A program made the position numbers and the translations under genes. DNA of 64,000 nt. It comes from Sphingomonas sp. Lineage in GTDB: Bacteria; Pseudomonadota; Alphaproteobacteria; Sphingomonadales; Sphingomonadaceae. Numbering within the stretch: the stretch's first letter is position 1; the number at the start of each line of letters is the position of its first letter. This document shows positions 48,786 through 59,016 of this stretch, piece after piece. Location: positions 930,001-994,000 of the forward strand of contig NZ_JAFKLZ010000001.1 in assembly GCF_017304615.1 (NCBI RefSeq). Reading direction: 5' to 3'. A model generated the notes under the pieces. It was not told the DNA's origin. It searched no databases and worked only from the letters and a program-made list of their open reading frames with translations.

Positions 48786-50068
48786 TTGGTCTTGAACCGT
48801 TCATAGTCGCGCTCGGCCATGCGCACGTCATAGACGACAATGTCGCCGTCCGCGTCGCTGCTCAGCACTTCGCCATGTTGGTGCAGCCAGGCCGCGCCTG
48901 CTCCGTCCCCGGCATCGAGCCGGATCGTATAGCGGCGATGCCCCGCCGTCAGCTTGGCGGCGACTTTGCGGATTAGGTCGTCCACCCCTTCCCCGCTGAT
49001 CGCCGAGATCGTGACCACGTCGTCGCGGCGGCTCGCATCCGCCAGCGCGTCCGCGCGCGCATCGCTTTCGAGCAAGTCGAGCTTGTTCCACGCCTCGAAC
49101 CGTGGCGTGGTATCCGCGACGCCGATCTCGTGCAGAACCGCCTCGACATCGGCGCGCTGCGCCTCGCTGTCGGGATGCGCGATGTCGCGGACGTGAATCA
49201 GCAGGTCGGCCGACACCACTTCCTCGAGCGTCGCCTTGAACGCCGCGACCAGTTGCGTCGGCAGTTCGGAGACGAAGCCCACCGTGTCAGACAGGATCGC
49301 CTTGTCGATGCCGGGCAGCGAAATTTGCCGCAGCGTCGGGTCGAGCGTCGCGAACAACAGGTCTTCCGCCATGACGTCAGAGCCGGTCAGGCGATTGAAA
49401 AGCGTGGATTTTCCGGCGTTGGTATAGCCGACCAGCGCGATCACGGGCCATGGCGCGCGCTGGCGGCGGTCGCGGTGCAAGCCGCGTGTGCGGCTGACCT
49501 GATCGAGTTCCTTGCGCAGCCGCGCCATGCGATCGCGGATCAAGCGGCGGTCGGCCTCGATCTGGGTTTCGCCGGGACCGCCGAGAAAGCCGAACCCGCC
49601 GCGCTGGCGCTCGAGGTGGGTCCAGCTCCGCACGAGCCTGCCGGCCTGATAGTCGAGATGTGCGAGTTCGACCTGCAACCGCCCTTCCGCGGTCGCCGCG
49701 CGCTCGCCGAAGATTTCGAGGATCAGCCCGGTGCGATCGATCACCTTGCATTCGAGCGCGGTTTCCAGATTACGCTGCTGCACCGGGGTCAGGCTCGCGT
49801 CGAACACGACGAGCCCCGCCTCCTCCATCCGCACCTGCGCAGCGAGTTGATCGACCTGCCCCGATCCGATCAGGGTAGCCGGCTTCGGCGCGCGTACGCG
49901 GAAAGCGATCTTCTCGACCACCTCCACGCCGATCGCCAGCGCGAGGCCAGCCGTCTCCGCTAGCCGCGCCTCGGCGTCGCGACTCCCCTTGCCCTGGTCG
50001 GGCAACACGACGATCGCCTTCGCCCCACGGGCGAAGTCGTCGCGATCACGTTCGAATCCGGTGGTCAA
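48782..50068 (-). CDS. hflX: GTPase HflX
   Basis: 428 residues. N-terminal HflX domain with [15 protein letters not shown] and [19 protein letters not shown], a coiled linker, and the G domain: [12 protein letters not shown] (G1), [10 protein letters not shown] (G3), NKLD (G4). It rescues stalled or heat-stressed ribosomes. It overlaps hfq by 4 nt, the usual hfq-hflX order. Confidence 0.96.
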   Translation of the reverse strand: MTTGFERDRDDFARGAKAIVVLPDQGKGSRDAEARLAETAGLALAIGVEVVEKIAFRVRAPKPATLIGSGQVDQLAAQVRMEEAGLVVFDASLTPVQQRNLETALECKVIDRTGLILEIFGERAATAEGRLQVELAHLDYQAGRLVRSWTHLERQRGGFGFLGGPGETQIEADRRLIRDRMARLRKELDQVSRTRGLHRDRRQRAPWPVIALVGYTNAGKSTLFNRLTGSDVMAEDLLFATLDPTLRQISLPGIDKAILSDTVGFVSELPTQLVAAFKATLEEVVSADLLIHVRDIAHPDSEAQRADVEAVLHEIGVADTTPRFEAWNKLDLLESDARADALADASRRDDVVTISAISGEGVDDLIRKVAAKLTAGHRRYTIRLDAGDGAGAAWLHQHGEVLSSDADGDIVVYDVRMAERDYERFKTN

Positions 50069-50556
50069 TCTTCCGCGTTATCCGTTGAATCTTCAGCCAA
50101 ATTAAGCGGTCGGGCGGGTTGGATGGTCGATACCGCATGCTTGTAGACCAACTGCGCCATCCCTTCGCGTTCAAGCAGCATGCAGAACAGGTCGAACGAG
50201 GCGATCTGACCTTGTAGCATGACGCCGTTGACCAGGAACATGGTCACGCTGTCCTCAGACTTGCGCACGGCGTTCAGGAAGATTTCCTGGAGCAACGGCG
50301 CTTTCTTCTGCGCCTCGCCCACGGCGTCGACGATCGCGCCGATGTCGATCGGGTTCGACGGCATGATCGTCGAGATGGCGTGCTTGTAGATCAGCTGCGA
50401 CTGACCGTCGCGGCGCAGCAGCACGCTGAAATTGTCGAACCAGGTGACGATTCCCTGCAACTTGACACCCTTGACGAGGAACATCGTCACCGGAGTCTTC
50501 GATTTGCGCAGGGCGTTGAGGAAAAGATCCTGAAGCGAAGTCTGCTTTTCGGCCAT
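50065..50556 (-). CDS. hfq: RNA chaperone Hfq with two Sm domains in tandem
   Basis: 163 residues, about twice the normal conserved core. Domain 1 spans residues 7-69 and domain 2 residues 87-150, joined by a linker (70-86). Both have the LQx-FLNA start, the Sm1 core VTMFLV-G--LQG, FD-F and the Sm2 motif YKHA (57-60 and 138-141). Rim-type Arg-Lys pairs are at 17-18 and 98-99. By eye 38 of 63 aligned positions are identical. A normal Hfq ring has six single domains; three of these chains would give six. The acidic tail (154-163) is short. Gene order ntrX-hfq-hflX is conserved. Confidence 0.95.
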   Translation of the reverse strand: MAEKQTSLQDLFLNALRKSKTPVTMFLVKGVKLQGIVTWFDNFSVLLRRDGQSQLIYKHAISTIMPSNPIDIGAIVDAVGEAQKKAPLLQEIFLNAVRKSEDSVTMFLVNGVMLQGQIASFDLFCMLLEREGMAQLVYKHAVSTIQPARPLNLAEDSTDNAED

Positions 50557-50683
50557 TATCGGTCCTTGCTCTTGGCGGGATGTAGCCCGCTAGGCGCCGT
50601 TCTCCGGCGTCGAATACGCGTACCCGTTCGGTTCACGCGCTACCAATGTATGGTGACGATGCCGTTACGTCCAGCGCGACAAA

Positions 50684-52054
50684 TCAATCGTCGCGACTGT
50701 CGGTGATGCCGAGCAGCTTGAGCTTGCGGTGCAACGCCGAGCGCTCCATCCCGATAAAGGTCGCGGTGCGAGATATATTGCCCGAGAAACGCCGGATTTG
50801 GACGCGGAGATATTCGCGTTCGAACGTCTCGCGCGCCTCCCGCAACGGCGCACCCATCATCGCCGAGGCACCCGCCCCGTCGCCATTGCCGCCGAGCACT
50901 TCCGCCGGAAGCAAATCGACATCGATGCGACCGATACGATCGCCTGGGGCAAGAATGATCGTGCGCTCGACGACGTTGCGGAGCTGGCGGACATTGCCGG
51001 GCCATTCGTAGCTTTGTAGCGCCACCATCGCGTCTTCGGCCACTTCCGGCGTCGGTACGCGGCGTTCGCTGGCATAGTGGGCAACGAAATGCTCGACCAG
51101 CGACGGAATATCCTCGCGGCGATCGGTCAGCGGCGGGATCGCGACCGGCACGACGTTGAGGCGATAATACAGATCCTCGCGGAACCGCCCTGCCGCGATT
51201 TCCTCAGTCAGGTCGCGTGCGGTGGCAGAGACAACGCGGACGTCTACCTTTACGGTGCGCTGCCCGCCGACTCGCGTGAAGCTCTGGTCGGTCAGCACGC
51301 GGAGGATCCGGCCCTGTGTTGCGACCGGCATGTCTGCGATCTCGTCGAGGAACAAGGTCCCCCCATGCGCCTGTTCGAGCAGACCGGTGCGGACCAGATC
51401 CCCACCCTCCTCGACGCCGAACAATTCCTCTTCGACGCGTTCGGGCGTCATCCGCGCCGCGCTGACGATGACGAAGGGTCCTTGCGCGCGCTGGCTCCAG
51501 CTATGCAGCAGCCGCGCCGCGACTTCCTTGCCGACGCCCGCTGCGCCCATGATGAGCACTCGGCTGCCGGTGCCGGCGACTCGCTTGAGGGTCGCGCGCA
51601 CGCCGTTGATCGGGCCTGAACTGCCGGTCAGGTCGGTGTCGCGCCCGGTTGCGGCGCGGAGCGATGCCACCTCCTGACGCAAGCGTTCAGTTTCGGTCGC
51701 GCGGTCCACCATCAACAGCAGGCGGTCGGCGTTGAACGGCTTTTCGATGAAATCGACGGCCCCTCGCCGGATGGCGGCCACCGCCGTGTCGATATTGCCG
51801 TGGCCGGAAATCACCAGCACCGGGATCGACGAGTCGCGCCGCTTGATCTCGTCGAGCAAGTCGAGGCCATCGAGCCGCGAGCCCTGCAGCCACACGTCGA
51901 GCAGCACGAGGCTCGGGCGGCGCATCGCGATCGCCTCCAGCGCGGCGTCGCTGTCGCCCGCGGCGCGTGTCTCATATCCTTCGTCCTGAAGGACGCCGGC
52001 GACGAGTTCGCGAATGTCCTGTTCGTCGTCGACGACGAGAATGTCGAGGCTCAT
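50684..52054 (-). CDS. ntrX: Response regulator NtrX (no GAFTGA motif)
   Basis: 456 residues. Receiver domain with Asp53 (LLDVWLQ) and KPF lysine, AAA+ domain with Walker A-like GAAGVGKE and LFLDEIADMP, and a Fis-type helix-turn-helix at the end (ISRTATFIGMERSALHRKL). Where sigma-54 activators have ELFGHE-GAFTGA the sequence reads ELFGVEEGGDL, so the sigma-54 contact loop is missing. It likely acts as a sigma-54-independent regulator. ATG overlaps the ntrY stop. NtrYX controls nitrogen, redox and envelope genes in alphaproteobacteria. Confidence 0.93.
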   Translation of the reverse strand: MSLDILVVDDEQDIRELVAGVLQDEGYETRAAGDSDAALEAIAMRRPSLVLLDVWLQGSRLDGLDLLDEIKRRDSSIPVLVISGHGNIDTAVAAIRRGAVDFIEKPFNADRLLLMVDRATETERLRQEVASLRAATGRDTDLTGSSGPINGVRATLKRVAGTGSRVLIMGAAGVGKEVAARLLHSWSQRAQGPFVIVSAARMTPERVEEELFGVEEGGDLVRTGLLEQAHGGTLFLDEIADMPVATQGRILRVLTDQSFTRVGGQRTVKVDVRVVSATARDLTEEIAAGRFREDLYYRLNVVPVAIPPLTDRREDIPSLVEHFVAHYASERRVPTPEVAEDAMVALQSYEWPGNVRQLRNVVERTIILAPGDRIGRIDVDLLPAEVLGGNGDGAGASAMMGAPLREARETFEREYLRVQIRRFSGNISRTATFIGMERSALHRKLKLLGITDSRDD

Positions 52055-54267
52055 GATTTGGTCCTGGTCAGTATGGCGAGCGCGCCGTCGCCCGTGCTCG
52101 TGGTGGGTTCCGAAATGTCGTCGAGCATCGTCGCCAGCGCGGCGGTGTCGAACACGATCGTGACGATGGTGCCGCCCCCCGGCCGATCGGAGAAGGCGAT
52201 CGTGCCGCAATGTTCCTCGATGATCTTCTTCACGATCGCGAGACCCAGCCCCGTGCCTCGGGCGCGCGTCGTCATATAGGGCTCGACAATCCGGTCGCGC
52301 TCAAGCGGCAGTCCGATGCCGTTATCGGCAATCTCGACCGCCGTTTCGTGGTCGGCGAGCGAAAGCGACATTGCGATGACGCCCGCGACGCCATCCTCAC
52401 GCGCCTCGATCGCTTCGACCGCGTTCTTGACGATGTTCGTAAGGGCCTGGCCGATCTGGCGGCGGTCGCAGATCAGCGGCAAGGCATCCGGCGCATCGAG
52501 CGAGAAGTTGATCGCCGGATGGGCGACCTCGTGCAGAAACAGCGCCTGGCGCGAGAGGTCGATCAGCGACTCGCGGTGGAATACCGGCTTCGGCATGCGT
52601 GCGAAGGACGAGAATTCATCGACCATCCGGCGCAGATCGCCGACCTGGCGCACGATCGTATCGGTCAACTGGCCGAATATTGTGTCGCCCGCCTCGACCG
52701 TATTGCCGTAGCGACGCTGGAGGCGTTCAGCGGCGAGCTGGATTGGGGTCAGCGGGTTCTTGATCTCATGCGCGATGCGCCGAGCGACATCGGACCACGC
52801 GGCGCGGCGCTGGTCGAGCAATTGCTGGGTTATGTCGTCGAAGGTCAGGACACGGCCGTCCTCGTCCGCGGTGATCCGAACCGCAAGCGTGCGCTTTTCC
52901 CCAGCGGCGGTGAGTTCGACGATTGCTTCGCGCGCGTCGCCGGTCAGCATCGCCGCAAGGTCCGGCGACACGTCACTTAGCGGCGCCCCGACCGCACCCT
53001 CGCCATCCAGCTTGAGCAGCGTTGCGGCCGACGCGTTCATCAGCCGGATCGCACCATCGTCGCCGACCGAAATGACTCCGGCGCTGACGCCCGACATCAC
53101 CGCCTCGATCAGCGCGCGGCGGCTTTCGAGCGCGCCGGTCTGTTCCTGAAGGCGGCTTGTCATCGCGTTGAAGGCTCGGGCGAGCGTGCCGACTTCGTCC
53201 TCCGCGCGGGGATCAGGAACGCGCGCCGACAGATCGCCATCAGCGACGCGCCGCGCCGCGCCGACCAGTTGATTGACCGGACGGACCAGCCGGTCCGCGA
53301 CGACCAGCGCTATCCACACCGCGATGGCTATGATCAGTAGAGATATTACGAGCAGCGCCGCGTTGAATTGAAGCTGGATCGCCCGCGACCTTTTGCGCAG
53401 GCTGTTATAGTCGCCGACCGTGCGGTTGGCCAAGCCGAGCCGTTTCGCCATTTCCGCCGCCCCGCCCTCGCGCGTCGAATAAAGCAGCATGTCGGTGCCG
53501 GGGATGACCGTCAGCGAATAGGTGCGCTTGCTGTTGGTGCCGCGCACTGGTTGGCCAGAGGCAACCTTCTTCACGTCCTCGGGCAGGATTTTGTCCTCGA
53601 ACTGCTCCGAATTGATCACCCGGTCGCGAAACATGATCTTGCCGTCGGGATCGACCGAGAAGATCAGCGAGTTGGACAGGCTGCGCTGATAGACGTCCTG
53701 CAAATATCGCATGTGGAAATCGGTGCTGCCGACCGGCCATTTGTAGGTGAAGATCATCTGGTTGATGTCGTTCGCCATCGCGACATTCTCTTTGTCGACA
53801 TAGCTGATCAGCTCTTCGTACGACGCCTGGGCCAGGGTCTTGCTGTTCTCAATCACGTCGCGGACGCGGCCCGACGACCAGAATTCGGCGCCGTATTGGA
53901 ATAGGACCGAGGCAGTCACTGCGAGCAGGATGGTGGGAACGCTGGCGAGGATAGAGAAGATCGCGACCAGCCGGACGTGTAGTTGCGCACGCCCCCCGGC
54001 CGGCGATTTCGCGGCGCGGCTGCGCGCCACGCGGCGGCCGAGCAACACGATAAGGCTGCCGCCGCACACCAGATTCGCGACGAGCAGGCTGGCGACCAGC
54101 GGGGGCGTAAGCAAAGGTTGCGGTGATTGCCCGCCCCGGACGATGAAATAGGTGGTAATGGCGACAGTCACGGCCAGCGCCAGCAATCCCAGCTCCACCG
54201 CCAGGTTCACTTGCAGGCGCCGTCCCCAAATACGCTGGGGATCGGCCTGTGTCGCCTCACCATTCAT
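52051..54267 (-). CDS. ntrY: Sensor histidine kinase NtrY
   Basis: 738 residues. Three or four helices in residues 15-110, a periplasmic sensor region, another helix near 290-315, HAMP (RLVRPVNQLVGAARRVADGD), a PAS domain, HisKA box [21 protein letters not shown] and ATPase with DNGIGLPLE and GTGLGLAIVKKI. ATG at 54267 (MNGEATQ) is preferred over 54306. It partners NtrX, whose start overlaps its stop. Confidence 0.95.
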   Translation of the reverse strand: MNGEATQADPQRIWGRRLQVNLAVELGLLALAVTVAITTYFIVRGGQSPQPLLTPPLVASLLVANLVCGGSLIVLLGRRVARSRAAKSPAGGRAQLHVRLVAIFSILASVPTILLAVTASVLFQYGAEFWSSGRVRDVIENSKTLAQASYEELISYVDKENVAMANDINQMIFTYKWPVGSTDFHMRYLQDVYQRSLSNSLIFSVDPDGKIMFRDRVINSEQFEDKILPEDVKKVASGQPVRGTNSKRTYSLTVIPGTDMLLYSTREGGAAEMAKRLGLANRTVGDYNSLRKRSRAIQLQFNAALLVISLLIIAIAVWIALVVADRLVRPVNQLVGAARRVADGDLSARVPDPRAEDEVGTLARAFNAMTSRLQEQTGALESRRALIEAVMSGVSAGVISVGDDGAIRLMNASAATLLKLDGEGAVGAPLSDVSPDLAAMLTGDAREAIVELTAAGEKRTLAVRITADEDGRVLTFDDITQQLLDQRRAAWSDVARRIAHEIKNPLTPIQLAAERLQRRYGNTVEAGDTIFGQLTDTIVRQVGDLRRMVDEFSSFARMPKPVFHRESLIDLSRQALFLHEVAHPAINFSLDAPDALPLICDRRQIGQALTNIVKNAVEAIEAREDGVAGVIAMSLSLADHETAVEIADNGIGLPLERDRIVEPYMTTRARGTGLGLAIVKKIIEEHCGTIAFSDRPGGGTIVTIVFDTAALATMLDDISEPTTSTGDGALAILTRTKS

Positions 54268-54336
54268 CGTTGCAGGATTACAACGGGTTTGTGGCCGCGA
54301 AAACACATAATTAAGGCTAGATGTCGCGCTTTGGCC

Positions 54337-55767
54337 TCATTCCACCGCGCCGTCGATCTCAATGCCCAAGGTGTCGAGACGTTTTCGCAGCGTGTTGCGA
54401 TTGATCCCCATCGCTCGCGCGGCGCGTAGCTGATTGCCGCCATGACGTGCGAGCATCGCTTCGATTAGCGGCCGCTCGACCTCCGCGATAATGCGTTCGT
54501 AGAGCGTGCCGTCGTCCATTCCGCGGGGATCATCGCGCGCAAGCCGGTCGATCCGCGCGCGCACCGCCGAGTCGAGGCTGATGTCGCCGGGCGCGATCAC
54601 GTCCGCCGGCGTGCCGAGGATCACCGCCAGTTCGGGCGCGCCGATCACTTCGTCCCGGCTCAACACCGCCAGTCGCCGCATGATGTTTTCGAGCTGCCGG
54701 ACGTTGCCCGGCCAGTCGTGCGCCTCGATCGTGCGGATGGCCGCTTCATCGAGACGTTTGCGCGGCAAACCATGCTCCGCTGCGCGATCCAAAAAATGGC
54801 GAGCGAGCAACGCGATGTCCTGACGGCGTTCGCGCAGCGCGGGCAGCGCGATCGGCACGACGTTGAGGCGATAGAACAGGTCTTCGCGGAACTGGCCCGA
54901 TTGGACGAGCGAATCGAGATTGCGATTGGTCGCCGCGACGATCCGCACGTCCGCCTTGATCGTCCGCGCGCCGCCGACCGTGGTAAACTCGCCGGACTGG
55001 AGGACGCGCAGCAGCCGCGTCTGCGCTTCGATCGGCATGTCACCGATTTCGTCAAGGAATAGCGTACCCCCGGCGGCTTGCTCGAAGCGACCGGCGGTTC
55101 TCGCCTGCGCGCCGGTAAACGCGCCGCGCTCGTGACCGAACAGTTCGGCCTCGATCAACTCGCGCGGGATCGCCGCCATGTTGATCGCGAGAAACGCCGC
55201 GTCCCTGCGCGGACCGAGGTCGTGGATCGCTCGCGCGACCAATTCCTTGCCGGTGCCCGATTCGCCCGAGATCAGCACGGTGAGATCGTTCGAGATCACG
55301 CGTGCGATGACGCGGTAGACATCCTGCATCGCCGGCGACCGCCCGATCAGCGGCAGCGCACGGTCCTCGGCATCGACGGGATCGCTTGCGCCCTCACCCT
55401 TCCGCTGCAGCGCGGCGTCGATCGCGCGCGTCAGATCATCGAGATCGAACGGCTTTGGAAGATACTCGTACGCGCCGACCTCGGTGGCGCGCACCGCAGT
55501 GGTCAGCGTGTTTTGCGCGGACAGCACGATTACGGGAATCTGTGGATAGGCCTCCGCCAACCCCGCGACCATGTCGAGCCCGTTACCGTCGGGCAGCACG
55601 ACGTCGCTGACCACGACGTCGGGGACCGCGGCACGCAACTCGCGGTTGAATTCGGCGAGGGTGGCCGTCGTCGTGACATGATGCCCCGTTCGGCGCAGCG
55701 CGTGCGCCACGACGGTGCGGATGGCCTTGTCGTCGTCTAGGACGAGAATGTTGGCGACCCGGCTCAT
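54337..55767 (-). CDS. ntrC: Nitrogen regulator NtrC
   Basis: 476 residues. Receiver domain with Asp55 (VVSDVVLP), AAA+ sigma-54 activator domain with Walker A GESGTGKELVA, intact GAFTGA (ELFGHERGAFTGAQ) and Walker B LFLDEIGDMP, and a Fis-type HTH ([19 protein letters not shown]). It activates sigma-54 promoters of nitrogen genes when phosphorylated by NtrB. The ATG overlaps the ntrB stop. ntrY begins 69 nt after its stop. Confidence 0.96.
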   Translation of the reverse strand: MSRVANILVLDDDKAIRTVVAHALRRTGHHVTTTATLAEFNRELRAAVPDVVVSDVVLPDGNGLDMVAGLAEAYPQIPVIVLSAQNTLTTAVRATEVGAYEYLPKPFDLDDLTRAIDAALQRKGEGASDPVDAEDRALPLIGRSPAMQDVYRVIARVISNDLTVLISGESGTGKELVARAIHDLGPRRDAAFLAINMAAIPRELIEAELFGHERGAFTGAQARTAGRFEQAAGGTLFLDEIGDMPIEAQTRLLRVLQSGEFTTVGGARTIKADVRIVAATNRNLDSLVQSGQFREDLFYRLNVVPIALPALRERRQDIALLARHFLDRAAEHGLPRKRLDEAAIRTIEAHDWPGNVRQLENIMRRLAVLSRDEVIGAPELAVILGTPADVIAPGDISLDSAVRARIDRLARDDPRGMDDGTLYERIIAEVERPLIEAMLARHGGNQLRAARAMGINRNTLRKRLDTLGIEIDGAVE

Positions 55768-56846
55768 TCGGCCCTCGCCAGCAGAATGCGGAACACCGTC
55801 ATTTCGGGCGCACCCTCCCGAGAATATTGCACCACCCCGCCCATGTCGCGGACCAGTTTGTCGACCAGCGCGAGTCCCAGCCCCTGCCCTTCGGGCTTCC
55901 CCGACACGAACGGATTGAAGAGGTGGTCGGCAATGTCGGCCGGTGCGCCGGGTCCGTTGTCGATGACGCACAATTCGATCGGCAGCCGGCGGCGGGGCCG
56001 GCCGGGGCCGGCATCGACCGCCAGGCCGTGGCGGTATGCCGTGCTCAACAGGATACGTGGCGCCTTGACGTCATCGAGCGCTTCAGCGGCGTTTTTCATC
56101 AGGTTTATCAGGACCTGCAGCAATGCGTCGCGATCGACCAGCACGGGCGGCAGGGAGGGATCGAAGCTTTCCTCGATGCTGATGTCGCGCGCGAAGCCGC
56201 TCTGCGCAACGCGGCGCGCATGGTTGAGCAACGGGTAGATATTGGCAGGCTGCGGGCTGAGCGGCCGGTTGTCGGTGAAGTCCTGCATACGATCGATCAG
56301 CGCGGCGATGCGATCGACTTCCGCCGTGATGAGCGACGTCAGTTCCTCCCCCGCACCCTCGCCGGCCAGCAACTGCGCCGCGCCACGTATCCCCGACAGC
56401 GGGTTCTTGATTTCGTGCGCCAGCATCGCCGCGGCGCCGATCGCCGCCCGTCTGCCGCCGCGCTCCGCCGACTGGCCGACTCGACGCGAGCCGCTCGACG
56501 GGTGCAACGCGATCACGCGCCAGCCGTCTCGGTCGGCGATTGCGGTTTCGTAATAGTCGACCCGCAGCCTGCCGGTGCGTTCGGTGCCGATATCGAAATC
56601 GAACGCCGAGACGGCGCGCCCTTCCCCGTCGCGTGCTCTTGGCGGCGGCGTCATCACATTGGCGAGCGGCAGCCCGCGCATCGCCCGTTCGGACAGGTTG
56701 AGCAGCAGTTCGCACTCGCCATTCGCATTGCGGACGAGACCGTCGGGGTCGATCACCAGGATCGCGATCGGCAACCCGGCGAAAAGCTCGGCAAAGGTCG
56801 GCGCGGTCAGCGCCTCAGGCAGCAGCGCGGGTTCGCCAGGGGGCAT
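55764..56846 (-). CDS. ntrB: Nitrogen sensor histidine kinase NtrB
   Basis: 360 residues, cytosolic. PAS domain at about 10-110 ([19 protein letters not shown]), HisKA box [20 protein letters not shown], and ATPase with VIDNGPGAP and [18 protein letters not shown]. Signals nitrogen state with GlnB/PII. ATG at 56846 lies inside the end of dusB, a 32-nt overlap, so dusB and ntrB are coupled. Confidence 0.95.
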   Translation of the reverse strand: MPPGEPALLPEALTAPTFAELFAGLPIAILVIDPDGLVRNANGECELLLNLSERAMRGLPLANVMTPPPRARDGEGRAVSAFDFDIGTERTGRLRVDYYETAIADRDGWRVIALHPSSGSRRVGQSAERGGRRAAIGAAAMLAHEIKNPLSGIRGAAQLLAGEGAGEELTSLITAEVDRIAALIDRMQDFTDNRPLSPQPANIYPLLNHARRVAQSGFARDISIEESFDPSLPPVLVDRDALLQVLINLMKNAAEALDDVKAPRILLSTAYRHGLAVDAGPGRPRRRLPIELCVIDNGPGAPADIADHLFNPFVSGKPEGQGLGLALVDKLVRDMGGVVQYSREGAPEMTVFRILLARAE

Positions 56847-57813
56847 AGAATTCGGCCAGCATCGCCTTGACGCGGTTGGGGTCAGCTTCCTGGTTGACGG
56901 CGTTGCGGAACGCCGCCGATCCGTCGAGTCCCTTGGTGTACCAGCCAATATGTTTGCGCATCATGTTGACGCCGACTTCGTTGCCGTAATGCTGGAGCAT
57001 TTCTTCATAATGCCCTGAGATTACGTCGTATTGATCGCCGACCGTCGGATCGTCGATGGCGCGTCCCGACGACAAATGCGCCATCACCTGGTTAAGTAAC
57101 CACGGCCGTCCGTAGGATCCGCGCCCGATCATCACTCCGTCCGCACCCGATTTCTCGAGCGCGCGGTCGGCGTCCTCGGGCGAGCAGATGTCGCCATTGA
57201 CGATCACCGGGATCGACACCGCGTCTTTGACCGATCGGACGAACGCCCAATCGGCCTCGCCCTTGTACATCTGATTGCGTGTGCGGCCATGGACCGTCAC
57301 CATCTGTACGCCCAGATCCTGCGCGATCCGCGCGAGCTCGGGCGCGTTGAGGCTGGCATGATCCCAGCCCATGCGCATCTTGAGCGTGACCGGGACCTTC
57401 ACCGCCTTCACGCACGCATCCACGATCGCGCTGGCGAGCTTCAGGTCGCGCATCAGCGCTGACCCGGCCTCGCCGTTGGTCACCTTGCGCACGGGACAGC
57501 CCATGTTGATGTCGACGATTGCCGCACCCTTGTCCTCGGCCAGCTTGGCCGCCTCACCCATCTCATAGGGTGTGCAGCCGACCAGCTGCATCGACACCGG
57601 CTCCTCGATCGCGTCCCACATCGCCTTCTGGATCGACTGGCGGGTCTCGCGAATCGCGGCTTGGCTGGCGATCATCTCGGTCACGTTGAGCCCCGAGCCG
57701 AAGCGGCGCACGAGGCGACGGAACGGCAAGTCACTCACGCCGGTCATCGGCGCGAGGATCACGGGGGTCTCGATCCTGACCGGACCGACCTGGATGGGGG
57801 CCAGCTTGCTCAT
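56815..57813 (-). CDS. dusB: tRNA-dihydrouridine synthase DusB (NifR3)
   Basis: 332-residue FMN TIM barrel. [19 protein letters not shown], the catalytic Cys in MGCPVRKV, the FMN segment KMRMGWDH and [14 protein letters not shown] are diagnostic. It is the first gene of the ntr operon in alphaproteobacteria, formerly nifR3. ATG at 57813 gives a normal N-terminus. Confidence 0.96.
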   Translation of the reverse strand: MSKLAPIQVGPVRIETPVILAPMTGVSDLPFRRLVRRFGSGLNVTEMIASQAAIRETRQSIQKAMWDAIEEPVSMQLVGCTPYEMGEAAKLAEDKGAAIVDINMGCPVRKVTNGEAGSALMRDLKLASAIVDACVKAVKVPVTLKMRMGWDHASLNAPELARIAQDLGVQMVTVHGRTRNQMYKGEADWAFVRSVKDAVSIPVIVNGDICSPEDADRALEKSGADGVMIGRGSYGRPWLLNQVMAHLSSGRAIDDPTVGDQYDVISGHYEEMLQHYGNEVGVNMMRKHIGWYTKGLDGSAAFRNAVNQEADPNRVKAMLAEFYAPWRTRAAA

Positions 57814-57890
57814 GTGCCTAAAAATCAGGCAGCGCCTACAGGATCGGGTTGGCGCTGGCAAGGTTCGGGCTGGTCGGCTAGGCGCGCGGC

Positions 57891-59006
57891 ATGGCAAGTT
57901 CAGACACCGTCGCGCTGATCGTCGCCGCCGGCAAGGGCGAGCGCGCAGGCGGCGATCTCCCCAAACAGTTCCAATTGCTCGACGGCATCCCGCTGGTCGA
58001 ACACGCGCGGCGCGCGTTCGAGAGGCATGCCGGCATCGACCGGATCGTCACCGTTCTCGGCGAAGGGCAGTCGGCCATCGGGGAAACGGTGGCAGGTGGC
58101 GAGATGCGGCGCGATTCCGTTCGTAACGGGCTGGAGGCGATCGGTGACGCCGCGCGCGTACTGATCCATGATGCCGCGCGGCCGATCGTGCCGGCCTCAG
58201 TCGTCGATCGCCTGTTGGGCGCATTGGACGAGGCCAAGGGCGCCGTCCCTGTATTGCCCGTCGCCGACACACTCGCCGCAAAGGACGAGGCGCTGGGCGA
58301 CACGATCGACCGCTCGGCGCTTGTTCGTGTCCAGACGCCGCAGGCATTCGACTTTGCCGCAATCCTCGCGGCCCATCGCGTATGGCCCGCGAGCGAGGAG
58401 GCGACCGACGACGCGCAGATCCTGCGCCGCGCCGGCCATGAAGTCGCGACCGTTGCGGGCGATGGGTTGCTCGACAAGATCACCTATCCCGGCGACCTCG
58501 CGCTCGCCGAGGCGCATTTGGGAGCTGCCATGCGAGTGCGAACGGCAATCGGGTTCGATGTCCACCGCCTCGTCGCGGGCGAGAAATTGTGGCTGGGCGG
58601 CGTCCTGATCCCACACGATAAGGGTCTGTCGGGGCATAGCGACGCAGACGTTGCACTTCACGCGATCACCGATGCGGTGCTGGGGACGATCGCGGCTGGT
58701 GACATCGGGATGCATTTCCCGCCGACCGATCCGCGATGGCGCGGCGCGGAGTCGGGGCAGTTCCTCCAACACGCCGCGTCGCTGGTCGCCGCCGAGGGCG
58801 GCGTGATCGATTTCGTCGACCTGACGATCATGTGCGAGGCGCCCAAGATCGGACCGTGGCGTGCGCCGATTCGGGATCGCGTGGCCGGCCTCTTGGGGCT
58901 TGCGCCGGGGCAAATTAGCGTCAAGGCCACGACGACCGAAAGACTCGGCTTTACCGGGCGCGGCGAAGGAATTGCGGCACAGGCGATTGTGACCGTCAGA
59001 ATATAG
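57891..59006 (+). CDS. ispDF: Bifunctional IspD/IspF enzyme
   Basis: 371 residues. IspD (CTP:MEP cytidylyltransferase) fills 1-213 with [21 protein letters not shown]. IspF (MEcPP synthase) begins at residue 214 with [10 protein letters not shown] and the zinc-binding [22 protein letters not shown] and [16 protein letters not shown] follow. The fusion is known in alphaproteobacteria and channels the MEP pathway started by dxr. It is divergent from dusB with 77 nt between. Confidence 0.97.
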   Translation: MASSDTVALIVAAGKGERAGGDLPKQFQLLDGIPLVEHARRAFERHAGIDRIVTVLGEGQSAIGETVAGGEMRRDSVRNGLEAIGDAARVLIHDAARPIVPASVVDRLLGALDEAKGAVPVLPVADTLAAKDEALGDTIDRSALVRVQTPQAFDFAAILAAHRVWPASEEATDDAQILRRAGHEVATVAGDGLLDKITYPGDLALAEAHLGAAMRVRTAIGFDVHRLVAGEKLWLGGVLIPHDKGLSGHSDADVALHAITDAVLGTIAAGDIGMHFPPTDPRWRGAESGQFLQHAASLVAAEGGVIDFVDLTIMCEAPKIGPWRAPIRDRVAGLLGLAPGQISVKATTTERLGFTGRGEGIAAQAIVTVRI

Positions 59007-59016
59007 GGGCGCAGAA

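Noticed and set aside
57088-57100. GGTTAAGTAACC-like palindrome resembling a CtrA half site
   Set aside because: It lies inside dusB coding sequence and lacks the N7 spacing.
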